A stretch of DNA of 43,527 nt from a virus. This document shows, piece after piece, positions 22,195-31,158 of the stretch. The DNA lies in IMG/VR virus record IMGVR_UViG_3300032085_000150, positions 1 through 43,527 of that record; one strand, written 5' to 3'. The translations under genes were made by a program, and so were the position numbers. The first letter of the stretch is position 1; every line of letters begins with the position of its first letter. The notes beneath the pieces are model-generated. The model worked only from the letters and a program-made list of their open reading frames with translations, had not been told where the DNA came from and did no database searches.

Positions 22195-23421
22195 TTATCT
22201 CCTTGGTCTAAAAGACTGTGCGAATAGTTGTGTTAGTTTATCGTTTTGTTGCATCGGGGGCAACCCCCCTAATCCCATACGGTTGTTTAGGGATCCACCA
22301 CGGTTCATTGCTAGAAAACCTAAATCAGTATTTATATTTTGTTCTTTTGGGTCTACGAGAGGTCGTGCTGTTGTAGGTGGTGTATATCTTCCAGGAACAC
22401 TACCGAATTCTGCGGCAGACATCGGTCTTACATAATCAGGTTGTACTGTATCGGGAGCCCTATATACTGGATTTCGTAATGCTGAATTATATGCTTCTCT
22501 TTGTTGCATAATTAAATCAGATATCGCAGGATTTGTTCGTGTATATCCTGGATCAAAAACTGCTTCACTACCCGTAGTTTGTGAAGGATCCATTTGACCA
22601 TAAACTGTTGGATTATAGACATTGCCATAAGGGAAAGGATAATACGGATTATTATATGGATTTTCTGGGTCTACAACAGGTTCTTCTGGGGGTGCAGAAG
22701 GCAGTGTAATAATATCATCATAACCACTTATATCTTCTGGCGGTGGCGGAGGAGGAGGAACAACAATAGGTTCTTCTATAATAGGGTCTATTATATTTGG
22801 TGGTATATATTCAGGAGGAATATAAGGCTCGTTTGAAATATATGGAGCTTCATTTTCTATTCCAATCAATCTTTCATCCTCGAATCCCATATAGTTAGGA
22901 TTATAATATGGATCATCTTCTGCCATAACAGTTTCAGATTCAGGTTCTAATGAAACAGGGCGATTAGCTATTGCACTATTAGACACCCCTATTGGGGCTA
23001 CTGGAGCTAATTGTTCAAAATTATTAGGATTAGGCACAAGTCTACTAGGTTCAGTTGATGTTTCGATTATTTGTTCTATTATTTCTTGGATCGGATCTCT
23101 AGGGGCAACGTCGATAGACCTTTCAAACCCATCACCCTCATACCCAGAAGCTATCCCTTCTCCCGCTTGTATTTCTTTCATGACTTGTTCTACAACAGGG
23201 GGTAATGACCCAAGACCAGCTTCATATTCTTTAATTTGTTCTACTTTTGTTTCAGCCGCGTCTTTTTCGTATTCGTTAGTCGCATTAGCTAATTCTTGTT
23301 CGGCAAGAAATGCTGCTATTTCGGGACCAAGTTGTGAAGCTATCCCTGCATTGATTTCTTCCATGTTAAGTTCAGGTAATGCAAACCCACCTATATTTAT
23401 TCCGCCAAATCCTGGACCCAT
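22195..23421 (-). CDS. Pro-rich putative virion protein (408 aa)
   Basis: N-terminal helical part (to about residue 80), then a long Pro/Glu/Tyr-rich disordered region with polyproline (EEPIVVPPPPPPPEDIS) and NPYNNPYYPFPYGN segments, and a C-terminal NRGGSLNNRMGLGG motif. Composition suggests an extended or assembly-linked protein of the virion. It starts in TAATG overlap with the 1100-aa gene. No enzyme motif. Confidence 0.65.
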   Translation of the reverse strand: MGPGFGGINIGGFALPELNMEEINAGIASQLGPEIAAFLAEQELANATNEYEKDAAETKVEQIKEYEAGLGSLPPVVEQVMKEIQAGEGIASGYEGDGFERSIDVAPRDPIQEIIEQIIETSTEPSRLVPNPNNFEQLAPVAPIGVSNSAIANRPVSLEPESETVMAEDDPYYNPNYMGFEDERLIGIENEAPYISNEPYIPPEYIPPNIIDPIIEEPIVVPPPPPPPEDISGYDDIITLPSAPPEEPVVDPENPYNNPYYPFPYGNVYNPTVYGQMDPSQTTGSEAVFDPGYTRTNPAISDLIMQQREAYNSALRNPVYRAPDTVQPDYVRPMSAAEFGSVPGRYTPPTTARPLVDPKEQNINTDLGFLAMNRGGSLNNRMGLGGLPPMQQNDKLTQLFAQSFRPRR

Positions 23422-26400
23422 TAGTTCATCCCCCCTATTGATCGTTGTAATCTTTCTAATTCATCTCGCATATCTGAGCTAAGTACTTGTGTCCTCGACG
23501 GTCTTTGTTCTTTTTCTACTGTATCATAAAACTTAGCAGTACTTCCGATATCCGTGTAATGAACTATACCGTAATCAGCAAGTAATTTTGCGATATTTCC
23601 TGCTTTTTTAGTTCCCTTGATCCCGTCAACATATCTTTTAAATAATGCATCATCGGTCAATACTTTACTTAAAAATCTTATATTTCTATCTTTAACAAGG
23701 TTTTCTAACGCAGTTGCTCGTCTTCCAAACTGTGTCAAAGGGGGTATAAAAAATCTTCTTAAATATTCTGTTCCTGGGTCAGAAACTTGTTCTCTTATTT
23801 GTCTACGCATAGCGCTTGGACTTGTTAAATCTTGACTTGTCCTCATTCCTATGTCTCTCATAACTTCAAGATTTGTAAAAAAGTCATCTGGATTATCAAT
23901 TAATCTACCAATCACACCTTTAAAACTTAAATCATCTCCAACTAGTTGTGCAGGAGCAAATCCATCATTCATGAATTGATTTAACATATTAACATCAAAG
24001 CTACCATCAACAGAGGAGCGCATAAGTATGTATTTTTTAGTTGCGTCGCTTATTTGTTTTTGTAATATTTCTTTTTCAGCTCCTGTTGCAGACTCAAGTA
24101 AGTCGTCGATAAAATTTAAATCGTCTACTAACTCACCACTGGCTTTTTTAGTTGAACCTGTTCCTAATATTTCAGTAACAATATTAAAGGGAGTGTCTTC
24201 TCCAAATTTTGTAGTTAACAATCTATTTTTTCTTTCTAATCGTTCTAAGGGCTCGGAAATATTTTTTGCAAAATCTTTTCGAGTTCTTAGTATTCCTTTA
24301 AATTCATCATCGGGAAATATAGCCCTTAAAGTTGATCTGTTTTCTTCTAAGAATTTTCTATAATTTTTACTTAGCTCGACAGGAGACAAATCAGGGTCAT
24401 CAAAAAAGTTTCGTTTCATAAACTCAACTGTGTCGTTTCTAATTCTACTAATTTCTTGTTCGCTGTTTGTTGTTTTTAAAAAATCAATAACACTGTTAGC
24501 TTTAGTGTTTACTGTTTTTCCTTTTCCTCCTGCAAATAAATACCCAACAACTTCTTCAGGAGAGGTTCGTAATAAATCTTTTATAGCTTGATTGTTAGCT
24601 AATTCTGTTCCATATTTTTGTACGTTTAATGTTTCAATAACATAATTAGCTTGGTCTTTAGGGAGATTTTTTCTTATCGTACTAAACATGGTATTTTCAA
24701 TAGATTCTTGTAAGTCTCGACTGAGTTGAAAAACTTTTTGATCAGCTACTTTTTTTCCTGGCTCTAGTGTGCTGGCAAAAGAATTTAACTGAATTCGAAC
24801 ATCGTTCAGTTCTCTTAATGTTAAATCACCATCTGTATACCTAGTAAGTCTTTCTAAAACCTGTGGTTCAAATAACTCTTTAAATGTTTTTTCTATTTCT
24901 TTACGACCAACATTTAACCCTTGTGTTTGTTTACCTGCGTTTTCAAAAGCTTTTATTTGCCCTCTAAAACCTCTCCCCGTAAATTTAAGATCTGCTAATT
25001 CAGGAAGATCGAATGCATCGTTTACATCTTTTGATAATTGATTTTTATAATTACGGGATATTTCATTTAAACGAGTTGTATATCTAGGGATCAGTTTAGA
25101 AGAAGCGTCTATGTCAACTACTTGGTCTAATAAATTTTTGCCCTGAGACGCTGATTTCATATTATCTATGTTTTGTTTGATGCCCGCCATAATAACAAGA
25201 CCTTGGTCTTGTAAGTTTTCAGATTTTCTTCCGAATAAATTCGTAAGAGATTTAGCTACAGTGTTTCCTGTGGTGTCGTTATTTAAATTTTCAAAAACTT
25301 TTCCAAATAAATCTTGAATTAATTCTTCGTTCCCATCGAGCATATCTTTATATAATTTACCGTATTCTGGGTTGTTTATATTACTCATTAATATTTCTTC
25401 TAAATCAGCGATATATGAATCTTTTGACGCTTGAGCTAAAGTTGGTTTAAATTTTAATCCTTCAACCATGTCTACAGAAAGTTTTTCTAATGCTTCGTCT
25501 ATTTCAAGAAGACTGACAGGTTCTTCTCCCCCTATTGCCCTAACTTTTCCACCTTGAGCACTTGTTTGTTTGGCACTTATTGCTTCTTCTATTCTTTTTA
25601 AATCTGTAGCAGATAAATCTTTTCCAAACAATCCTCTATATACTTTAGGAAAGCCACTTGTAAACGCAGAGATTGCCGTATTGCCTGCAAAAGCGAGCAT
25701 AGCTGTATACCCTGATTCTTCTAACATCTCTACCACATCTCTGTTATGAACCCCTGTAAAAGATCCCGAAGCTAATTGTAAAAATCTAGTAGTAGCCACA
25801 CCACCTGATAATAAAATATTGCCTGCTGTGCCTTCTAATGCTTTTCTTGCAAAGTTTTTCCCTGTAGGAACGTCTTTTAAAAATTCATCAAAATATTTTA
25901 AACCTTTTCCACCTATTAATATTTCCGCTCCTATTAAAGGAGCTTCTTGTACAAACAACTCCACAGCATCTGTTCCTGTAAATAATGGGGAATCGTATAA
26001 AGCAGGTTCTTTCCCCTCTTCAACGTAAACAGTGCCAAGATCAGGATTTTTAGGATTTAAATATGCAAACTTTCCAGGAAGAAGTTCAGCAAATTTTCCT
26101 CTAATATCTGGATTATCTGTACGCTGCATTAAATCAGTTCCTAAATATTGTTTAGCGTAATTTAAATCGTCAGGAGTTGGCACATAGGGACCACGTGCCG
26201 CCATTATTCTTCTAAACTCATTAATTCCTTCTATATCTATTTCTTTACGAGGATCAAATCCACGGGCAGCGATCTGCATTGCTGTGTCATAGCCCATCGG
26301 TTTCATAGGAGCTTCAGGTTCTAAAAAACTTTCAGGAAGATTACCCCTTAAATAAGCAGTTTCTCTACTACGTCTGTCTGCCTCTCTGTCGTATCGTTGA

Positions 26401-26723
26401 GCTCTAGCAGTATACTCAGGAAAAATATCTGCTTCTGTTAAAGTTGAGGGAGGTCTGTCATAAAAACTGATTAAGGAAGGTGCTGCTTGATTATATTCAT
26501 CTATTTTTTGTTTTACTTTATCGGGACCTTCTAAAACAGAAAGATAGGTCTGTAGAACGGGGCTTTCAGCGATAGCTCCTGCTTTTAATTGATCAGTATT
26601 ATAAATATCGCCGTAAGTTACATTCGGATTAAGGTCGGAAATAGGGTATTCACTAAACTCCTTAGCACCTCTGTCAAGTTCTTTTAATACGAATTCTTTT
26701 GTAAGGTTAGCTGTGTCTACCAT
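23421..26723 (-). CDS. Large putative internal virion protein (1100 aa)
   Basis: Largest protein in the window. Mostly helical with charged regions, and one hydrophobic, Gly/Ala-rich stretch at about residues 255-380 (LIGAEILIGGKGLKYF; TAMLAFAGNTAISAFTSGF), which could insert into membrane. Size and position fit an ejection/internal virion protein of a podovirus. I see no lytic transglycosylase or peptidase motif. TAATG overlaps bind it to both neighbours. Confidence 0.6.
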   Translation of the reverse strand: MVDTANLTKEFVLKELDRGAKEFSEYPISDLNPNVTYGDIYNTDQLKAGAIAESPVLQTYLSVLEGPDKVKQKIDEYNQAAPSLISFYDRPPSTLTEADIFPEYTARAQRYDREADRRSRETAYLRGNLPESFLEPEAPMKPMGYDTAMQIAARGFDPRKEIDIEGINEFRRIMAARGPYVPTPDDLNYAKQYLGTDLMQRTDNPDIRGKFAELLPGKFAYLNPKNPDLGTVYVEEGKEPALYDSPLFTGTDAVELFVQEAPLIGAEILIGGKGLKYFDEFLKDVPTGKNFARKALEGTAGNILLSGGVATTRFLQLASGSFTGVHNRDVVEMLEESGYTAMLAFAGNTAISAFTSGFPKVYRGLFGKDLSATDLKRIEEAISAKQTSAQGGKVRAIGGEEPVSLLEIDEALEKLSVDMVEGLKFKPTLAQASKDSYIADLEEILMSNINNPEYGKLYKDMLDGNEELIQDLFGKVFENLNNDTTGNTVAKSLTNLFGRKSENLQDQGLVIMAGIKQNIDNMKSASQGKNLLDQVVDIDASSKLIPRYTTRLNEISRNYKNQLSKDVNDAFDLPELADLKFTGRGFRGQIKAFENAGKQTQGLNVGRKEIEKTFKELFEPQVLERLTRYTDGDLTLRELNDVRIQLNSFASTLEPGKKVADQKVFQLSRDLQESIENTMFSTIRKNLPKDQANYVIETLNVQKYGTELANNQAIKDLLRTSPEEVVGYLFAGGKGKTVNTKANSVIDFLKTTNSEQEISRIRNDTVEFMKRNFFDDPDLSPVELSKNYRKFLEENRSTLRAIFPDDEFKGILRTRKDFAKNISEPLERLERKNRLLTTKFGEDTPFNIVTEILGTGSTKKASGELVDDLNFIDDLLESATGAEKEILQKQISDATKKYILMRSSVDGSFDVNMLNQFMNDGFAPAQLVGDDLSFKGVIGRLIDNPDDFFTNLEVMRDIGMRTSQDLTSPSAMRRQIREQVSDPGTEYLRRFFIPPLTQFGRRATALENLVKDRNIRFLSKVLTDDALFKRYVDGIKGTKKAGNIAKLLADYGIVHYTDIGSTAKFYDTVEKEQRPSRTQVLSSDMRDELERLQRSIGGMN

Positions 26724-28336
26724 TATGGTCTGTTTGGAAACAACTCAATACGTTCTAAAATACTTTCTTCTTCTGTTTGTGTAGAATCAGGTGTTCCATC
26801 AAACACACCTCTTTTATGGGTTTTGAATTTTTTATATGTTTCAACATCTTTATACCGCATGTCAAAATTTCTTGTAGAATAATTTAGGTAATCTTTCCAA
26901 TTATCATTCCCTTCTTCATTTTTGGTAGGAATATAGTATTCACCTAAAGTTGATTGAACAATAGTATTATCTAGGTTGTATTGAGCTAGTGTTCGTTTAG
27001 GTAAAAACACAGGTATTCTATCATCATTTTTTCGTTGAACACCGTCAGTAAATTGCAATAAATTTTCTTTCAAAACTAAAGGATTTTGTGATGCTCCAAA
27101 ACCTACTTGTTGTAGGAAAAAAGCTAAATCTTTATCAGATAAAGTTCTGCCAGTTTGACCTGCCGAAGCAGCCGCAGCATAAGCAAGGGATAACATTTGC
27201 GATCTTAATCGAACATTACTATACGCTAGACTTCCTAAATATTCCCTAGAGGAAAGATCAATACCTAGTTTGTTTTCTAATGCTTTAGTTGCTCTATTAA
27301 TTTCATCATCAGTTCCACCTTTTAACGAAAGCCATAAATCTTGAGCAGCTAATCCACTATCGTCTCCTGTGGTTTGATTAAACGCATTTTCGTAGCCTTT
27401 ATCAACAAATACTTGATCTATATTAGCATAAAGATCGTCAACGAATCTAAGCCCCGTAGCTATGGTTGTAGCAGGATTTAATGCTGGATTATCTATTGCT
27501 TTATCTAATTCTTTTATAACATTATTAACTGCATCAAATGTACTTAATAAAGCACTGTCTTGTTCTTTTTGTGTTTTACTAAATTCAAATAACGCTTCGT
27601 ATTGCGGGTCTTTTAAGAAACTTAAATCCCTACTGTCTCCCCCCGTTTGATCTACATCTAACCAACTGCCTTTACCCACATCACTAGCATAAGCGAATCC
27701 GTCTTCGTTAGCTTTAGGGTTTTTAGGATCAAAAACTTTAAATCTTTGTTCTTTCGGTAAAAAGAAACCTCTTCGAGTATCTGCTACCCCAACTTTTATT
27801 TTTTCTGCGTCTATCATCGTTCTTGATTGCGCTGATTCAGGAGCTAATTGTTCTTTTATAAATTGTCTTTTGTCGTCGGCTAATTTTCTTTCCGCAGTCC
27901 TGTTGGCTATCTTTCTATTAATAGCTGTTTGTGCATACTGTGTTCCGCCTTCGTCACCAAATCCTGCGGCTGCTAATGCATCAATCCCCATAGGCAAGAG
28001 TTCTTGGAACAATGTAGGAGCTTCTCTTTCTGCTCCGTATATCCTATCGGCTTGTGCTGTGGCTCTGTCTATTCTAGCATCTCCTGTGGGTTGTCTTTGT
28101 TTTACGTCAGGTTTAGGTAAAATTCTATCACCTAATAAACTAAGAAGTCCAGGAGCAAAATATGCTGCAGGGTTAACACCTTTGCTTCTCGAACCCCCTC
28201 CGCCACCTGCTCGTGGAAAGTTTATTGGTGCGGGTCTAAGTTGTAGTTGGGGTATAACACCTTTTTCTCCGCCCGCATTAAACGTTGGAAATGGTAATCC
28301 GCCTAATCCTCCGCTTCTTTGTCTTCCGTTTGCCAT
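26723..28336 (-). CDS. Putative internal virion protein (537 aa)
   Basis: Gly-rich N-terminus, then a helical body; the segment AYAAAASAGQTGRTLSDKDL resembles a motif I have seen in phage internal proteins, where G-R-x-L-S-D-x-D recurs. No catalytic residues recognised. Ends in TAATG overlap with the 1100-aa gene, so it is probably assembled with it. Confidence 0.6.
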   Translation of the reverse strand: MANGRQRSGGLGGLPFPTFNAGGEKGVIPQLQLRPAPINFPRAGGGGGSRSKGVNPAAYFAPGLLSLLGDRILPKPDVKQRQPTGDARIDRATAQADRIYGAEREAPTLFQELLPMGIDALAAAGFGDEGGTQYAQTAINRKIANRTAERKLADDKRQFIKEQLAPESAQSRTMIDAEKIKVGVADTRRGFFLPKEQRFKVFDPKNPKANEDGFAYASDVGKGSWLDVDQTGGDSRDLSFLKDPQYEALFEFSKTQKEQDSALLSTFDAVNNVIKELDKAIDNPALNPATTIATGLRFVDDLYANIDQVFVDKGYENAFNQTTGDDSGLAAQDLWLSLKGGTDDEINRATKALENKLGIDLSSREYLGSLAYSNVRLRSQMLSLAYAAAASAGQTGRTLSDKDLAFFLQQVGFGASQNPLVLKENLLQFTDGVQRKNDDRIPVFLPKRTLAQYNLDNTIVQSTLGEYYIPTKNEEGNDNWKDYLNYSTRNFDMRYKDVETYKKFKTHKRGVFDGTPDSTQTEEESILERIELFPNRP

Positions 28337-28344
28337 ATTTACCC

Positions 28345-29526
28345 CTATGCTACAGGCATATTAATGCCATAAGTTCCTGTAGTAGCTGTAGAACCATAAT
28401 TAGGCATGCCTCCCATGCCGTAAAAACCACCAGGAAGACTGCCGATACCACCACCGAAAAATCCTCCGCCGCCCATACCACCACCCATACCACCGCCGCC
28501 AACAGCTCCCATTGTTTGGGTTGGATAAAAAGGTCGACCACTCGTTCCGTAATCCATTGGTGCACTACTGCCTGCGTAACCAAAACCACCTGCCATTGGT
28601 CCAAGAGCCCCTAAAATAGAACCAGTATTACTTAACGTAGTCATCGGTAAATTATAAGTACCTACAAAATCAGAATAATTTCTATCAAGTCCCGCTTGCG
28701 ATCTTCCTCTACCTAACGAACCTATACCCATAGTACGGTTTATATCTCCTTCTTGAAGACCTGCAAATTGCGAACCTAAATTAGCTGTGCCTTGTCCGAA
28801 ACTCTGAGCAATACCTGCCCCCTGCATTCCTGCTCTACCGACGTCACTTCCAATACCTGTAAATAAACCTGCTGCATTCGCATCTCTTTGTCTTCCGCTT
28901 TCGAATCCAGTCATAGCATTTTTTAAAGCGTCACTAAACCCCCCACTCCGTATACCTGCTACAGCTTCCGCGGCTCCTCTACCAGTTTTTCTAGCTAATT
29001 CTTCTTGTGTTAATCTACCTCTTGAACCGCCGAAGGCTCCAGAACTTACTGCTTGGTCTCTAAGTGCCATATCACCCTGAGATAATCCTCTACTTATATC
29101 TGATAATGTTTGTTGAACTACTTGTTCTTCGAAAGGGTTGTAATAACTAGACATAGACGATGGATCAAAATCTCCACGACTTGCGGCTGTTGCTGCTCCT
29201 GCGTCTCCAAAAGCGGCTAAACCTGCTCCTTGTATGTTTCTAAAATCATCCATACCTGTTCTATAGATATCTGAGGTTTCAGAAATAAATGGTCGATAAC
29301 TACCTATAGCCGCATCAGACATATCCATCGCGTATTGTTCGCGAGGATCAAATTCAGCTATTCTATCGCCTGTATATGTAAATGGAGTTGCGTCAGGTGT
29401 TCCTATATTATCGAATTGGTTTTGCATAAAACCCTGTAAATAAGGGAATATACCTTGCGATAAAAAATCACCTATATAACCTGCAGGTGCTTGTGATGAA
29501 AATTCTCGTTCTGATCTATCTGCCAT
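28345..29526 (-). CDS. Putative virion protein with Gly-rich tail (393 aa)
   Basis: Contains YYNPFEEQVVQQTLSDISRG followed by SSGAFGGSRGRLTQEELAR, a pattern typical of marine phage structural proteins, and a long Gly/Met-rich C-terminus (GGGGMGGGMGGGGFFGGG). Overlaps the 360-aa gene by 11 bases. Likely structural or ejection protein. Confidence 0.65.
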   Translation of the reverse strand: MADRSEREFSSQAPAGYIGDFLSQGIFPYLQGFMQNQFDNIGTPDATPFTYTGDRIAEFDPREQYAMDMSDAAIGSYRPFISETSDIYRTGMDDFRNIQGAGLAAFGDAGAATAASRGDFDPSSMSSYYNPFEEQVVQQTLSDISRGLSQGDMALRDQAVSSGAFGGSRGRLTQEELARKTGRGAAEAVAGIRSGGFSDALKNAMTGFESGRQRDANAAGLFTGIGSDVGRAGMQGAGIAQSFGQGTANLGSQFAGLQEGDINRTMGIGSLGRGRSQAGLDRNYSDFVGTYNLPMTTLSNTGSILGALGPMAGGFGYAGSSAPMDYGTSGRPFYPTQTMGAVGGGGMGGGMGGGGFFGGGIGSLPGGFYGMGGMPNYGSTATTGTYGINMPVA

Positions 29527-30598
29527 ATCTTTGATTCCCTAATTCGTTAAAAGCTTCTAACATCGCAATTCCTTCAGAATGATTGCCGCCACCTGCTTGA
29601 TCAACTGCTGCTTTAGATAACATAAACTCTCCATTACTAGCCATCACAGGTATTAAATCGTCTTTTGGACCACCTGGACCTTCCATCTCCCCTCCGTTAG
29701 GCATATAATTTGCCGCAAACATAGGTCTATCTAATACTCCATCTACCATTGTACCACCGTTTTTTAATCTTCTATAGGAGAAAGGATTCACAGTAGTTCC
29801 TGCGACTCTAAAATCTTGATTAGATATAGATCTCCCACTTCCACGTCCACTTCCTGGAACTATGTTTCCTCTGCCACTAACATTAGCTTTTTGATTTCTA
29901 TTCGACATAAGTACAGAAACAAGATCAGGTATTTCGTTCATTACTATATCTTGCATTAATTGACGTCTAAGCATGTCGTCTAATTCTTTTTTAAAATCTG
30001 TAACGGTGGGTTTAGGATCAGGTATATTTAAGTCTGGTTCTATGTCATTATCAACAGACATAATTCCTTCAGGTCTTTGCGCTATTACTTCTTGTCTATA
30101 AATATCATCACCTTCTGCTAAATATAGCGGACCACCGTTTTGTAGACCAGGAACGATAGATTCTTCTTTATCGTCTTCTTCATCATCTTTAGTAAAATGT
30201 TCAAATAATAAAGAAATTAATCCTTTAGGCTCTTGTTCCTCCATAGAAGTTAATCCTCCTGAAAGTGTTCTTCCAAAATCTCCTAATGTTCCTGGAATCA
30301 TACTTAAACCTGCCGCCCCTAAAAGTGCTTTATTTAAATCGCCCCCACCTTTTGCATATAAAGGACCACCGTACATCATTTCTTGGGGTTCTTGTTGTTC
30401 TTTAAACATCTCGTTTAAAAGTTTGTATTCGAAAGGAGTAATTTCTAAAGATTCTAATCCCACAGGTGTATAATTTAATCCTGAGTTTCCTGATTGAGTT
30501 GACGAAGAAACCCCACCACTAGAGCCTTTGGGTTCAGGAGCTACTAGGTTCCCAAGAATAGCACTTCCTCCCGCTATTAATGCAGCAGTTATCGGCAT
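29516..30598 (-). CDS. Putative virion protein with GG-x-M motifs (360 aa)
   Basis: Three copies of a short motif (MMYGGPLYAKGGG; NGGPLYLAEGD; KNGGTMVDGV) and a conserved C-terminal segment GPGGPKDDLIPVMASNGEFM followed by LSKAAVDQAGGGNHSEGIAM. The C-terminal block is widespread in marine phage proteins encoded near internal proteins. N-terminus has a hydrophobic ITAALIAGGSAILGNLV. Function unknown. A CAGGAGAATTGTT ribosome site precedes the ATG. Confidence 0.65.
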   Translation of the reverse strand: MPITAALIAGGSAILGNLVAPEPKGSSGGVSSSTQSGNSGLNYTPVGLESLEITPFEYKLLNEMFKEQQEPQEMMYGGPLYAKGGGDLNKALLGAAGLSMIPGTLGDFGRTLSGGLTSMEEQEPKGLISLLFEHFTKDDEEDDKEESIVPGLQNGGPLYLAEGDDIYRQEVIAQRPEGIMSVDNDIEPDLNIPDPKPTVTDFKKELDDMLRRQLMQDIVMNEIPDLVSVLMSNRNQKANVSGRGNIVPGSGRGSGRSISNQDFRVAGTTVNPFSYRRLKNGGTMVDGVLDRPMFAANYMPNGGEMEGPGGPKDDLIPVMASNGEFMLSKAAVDQAGGGNHSEGIAMLEAFNELGNQRYGR

Positions 30599-31083
30599 AA
30601 CAATTCTCCTGCAGCTTTTATGTCGTAATTAAAATTATTTGTTTGGATGTTCATATTTTTTAATAAATCCCCTCTTTCTTTATTGTACGAGGTTCCGATT
30701 AAATATGTCCATATTTCTTCAAGAGAATTATCTAAATTTTCTAACCTTATCCTTAATCCTTTTATAAACTTCATTTGTTCATTTAATACATTCATCTCTT
30801 GAGTTAAGTCTTTACCGTAAATTTCTTTAGAAAATTCTATAGCTCTTTTTGTATCTGTTTCAATAACAACTACAGGAGCTTCAGGGAATTCTTTGTTTAA
30901 ATTTAATAACATTAACGCAGTACAACTGTCTCCTTTATTGTCCCCAAGTTTGTTTTTGTATTCTTTTAGGGTAGAACAACCGTTGATGCCTTCGTGAAAG
31001 CAGAATTTATTTTCGTATGTTAAGAAATTAGCCAACCAAGCTGTACGGCTTCTAGGTAATCCCACTACAAAAAAATTACTCAT
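30589..31083 (-). CDS. Sulfotransferase-like P-loop protein (164 aa)
   Basis: The start FFVVGLPRSRTAWLANFLT matches the 5'-phosphosulfate-binding P-loop of the sulfotransferase family (GxPRSGTTWL). The rest is shorter than usual sulfotransferases, with no clear 3'-PAPS Ser/Arg motif visible, so activity is uncertain. Similar short proteins occur in the late region of marine phages. It could modify a surface glycan or virion component; that is inference. Preceded by AAGGAAGGGGAA. Confidence 0.7.
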   Translation of the reverse strand: MSNFFVVGLPRSRTAWLANFLTYENKFCFHEGINGCSTLKEYKNKLGDNKGDSCTALMLLNLNKEFPEAPVVVIETDTKRAIEFSKEIYGKDLTQEMNVLNEQMKFIKGLRIRLENLDNSLEEIWTYLIGTSYNKERGDLLKNMNIQTNNFNYDIKAAGELLCR

Positions 31084-31110
31084 TCCCCTTCCTTATTTTA
31101 TTCATTATTA

Positions 31111-31144
31111 GCGGATAAAGCCGTTCCCGAAGGCTGCAGTAAAG
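31111..31144 (-). promoter_or_regulatory. Possible promoter after the cyclase gene
   Basis: Minus strand shows TTCTTTACTGC (31146-31136) and further GGCTTTATCCGC (31122-31111), close to the TGCTTTATTCGC core at 759-768, followed by TAATAATGAATAAAAT. It sits in the 75-base gap between the cyclase stop and the sulfotransferase start and may separate their expression. Confidence 0.35.
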
Positions 31145-31158
31145 AACTGATAAAATGA

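Noticed and set aside
28285-28614. Plus-strand frames within late genes, such as this His/Thr-rich one
   Set aside because: Antisense shadow of the Gly/Met-rich virion protein; no ribosome site and no conserved motif.
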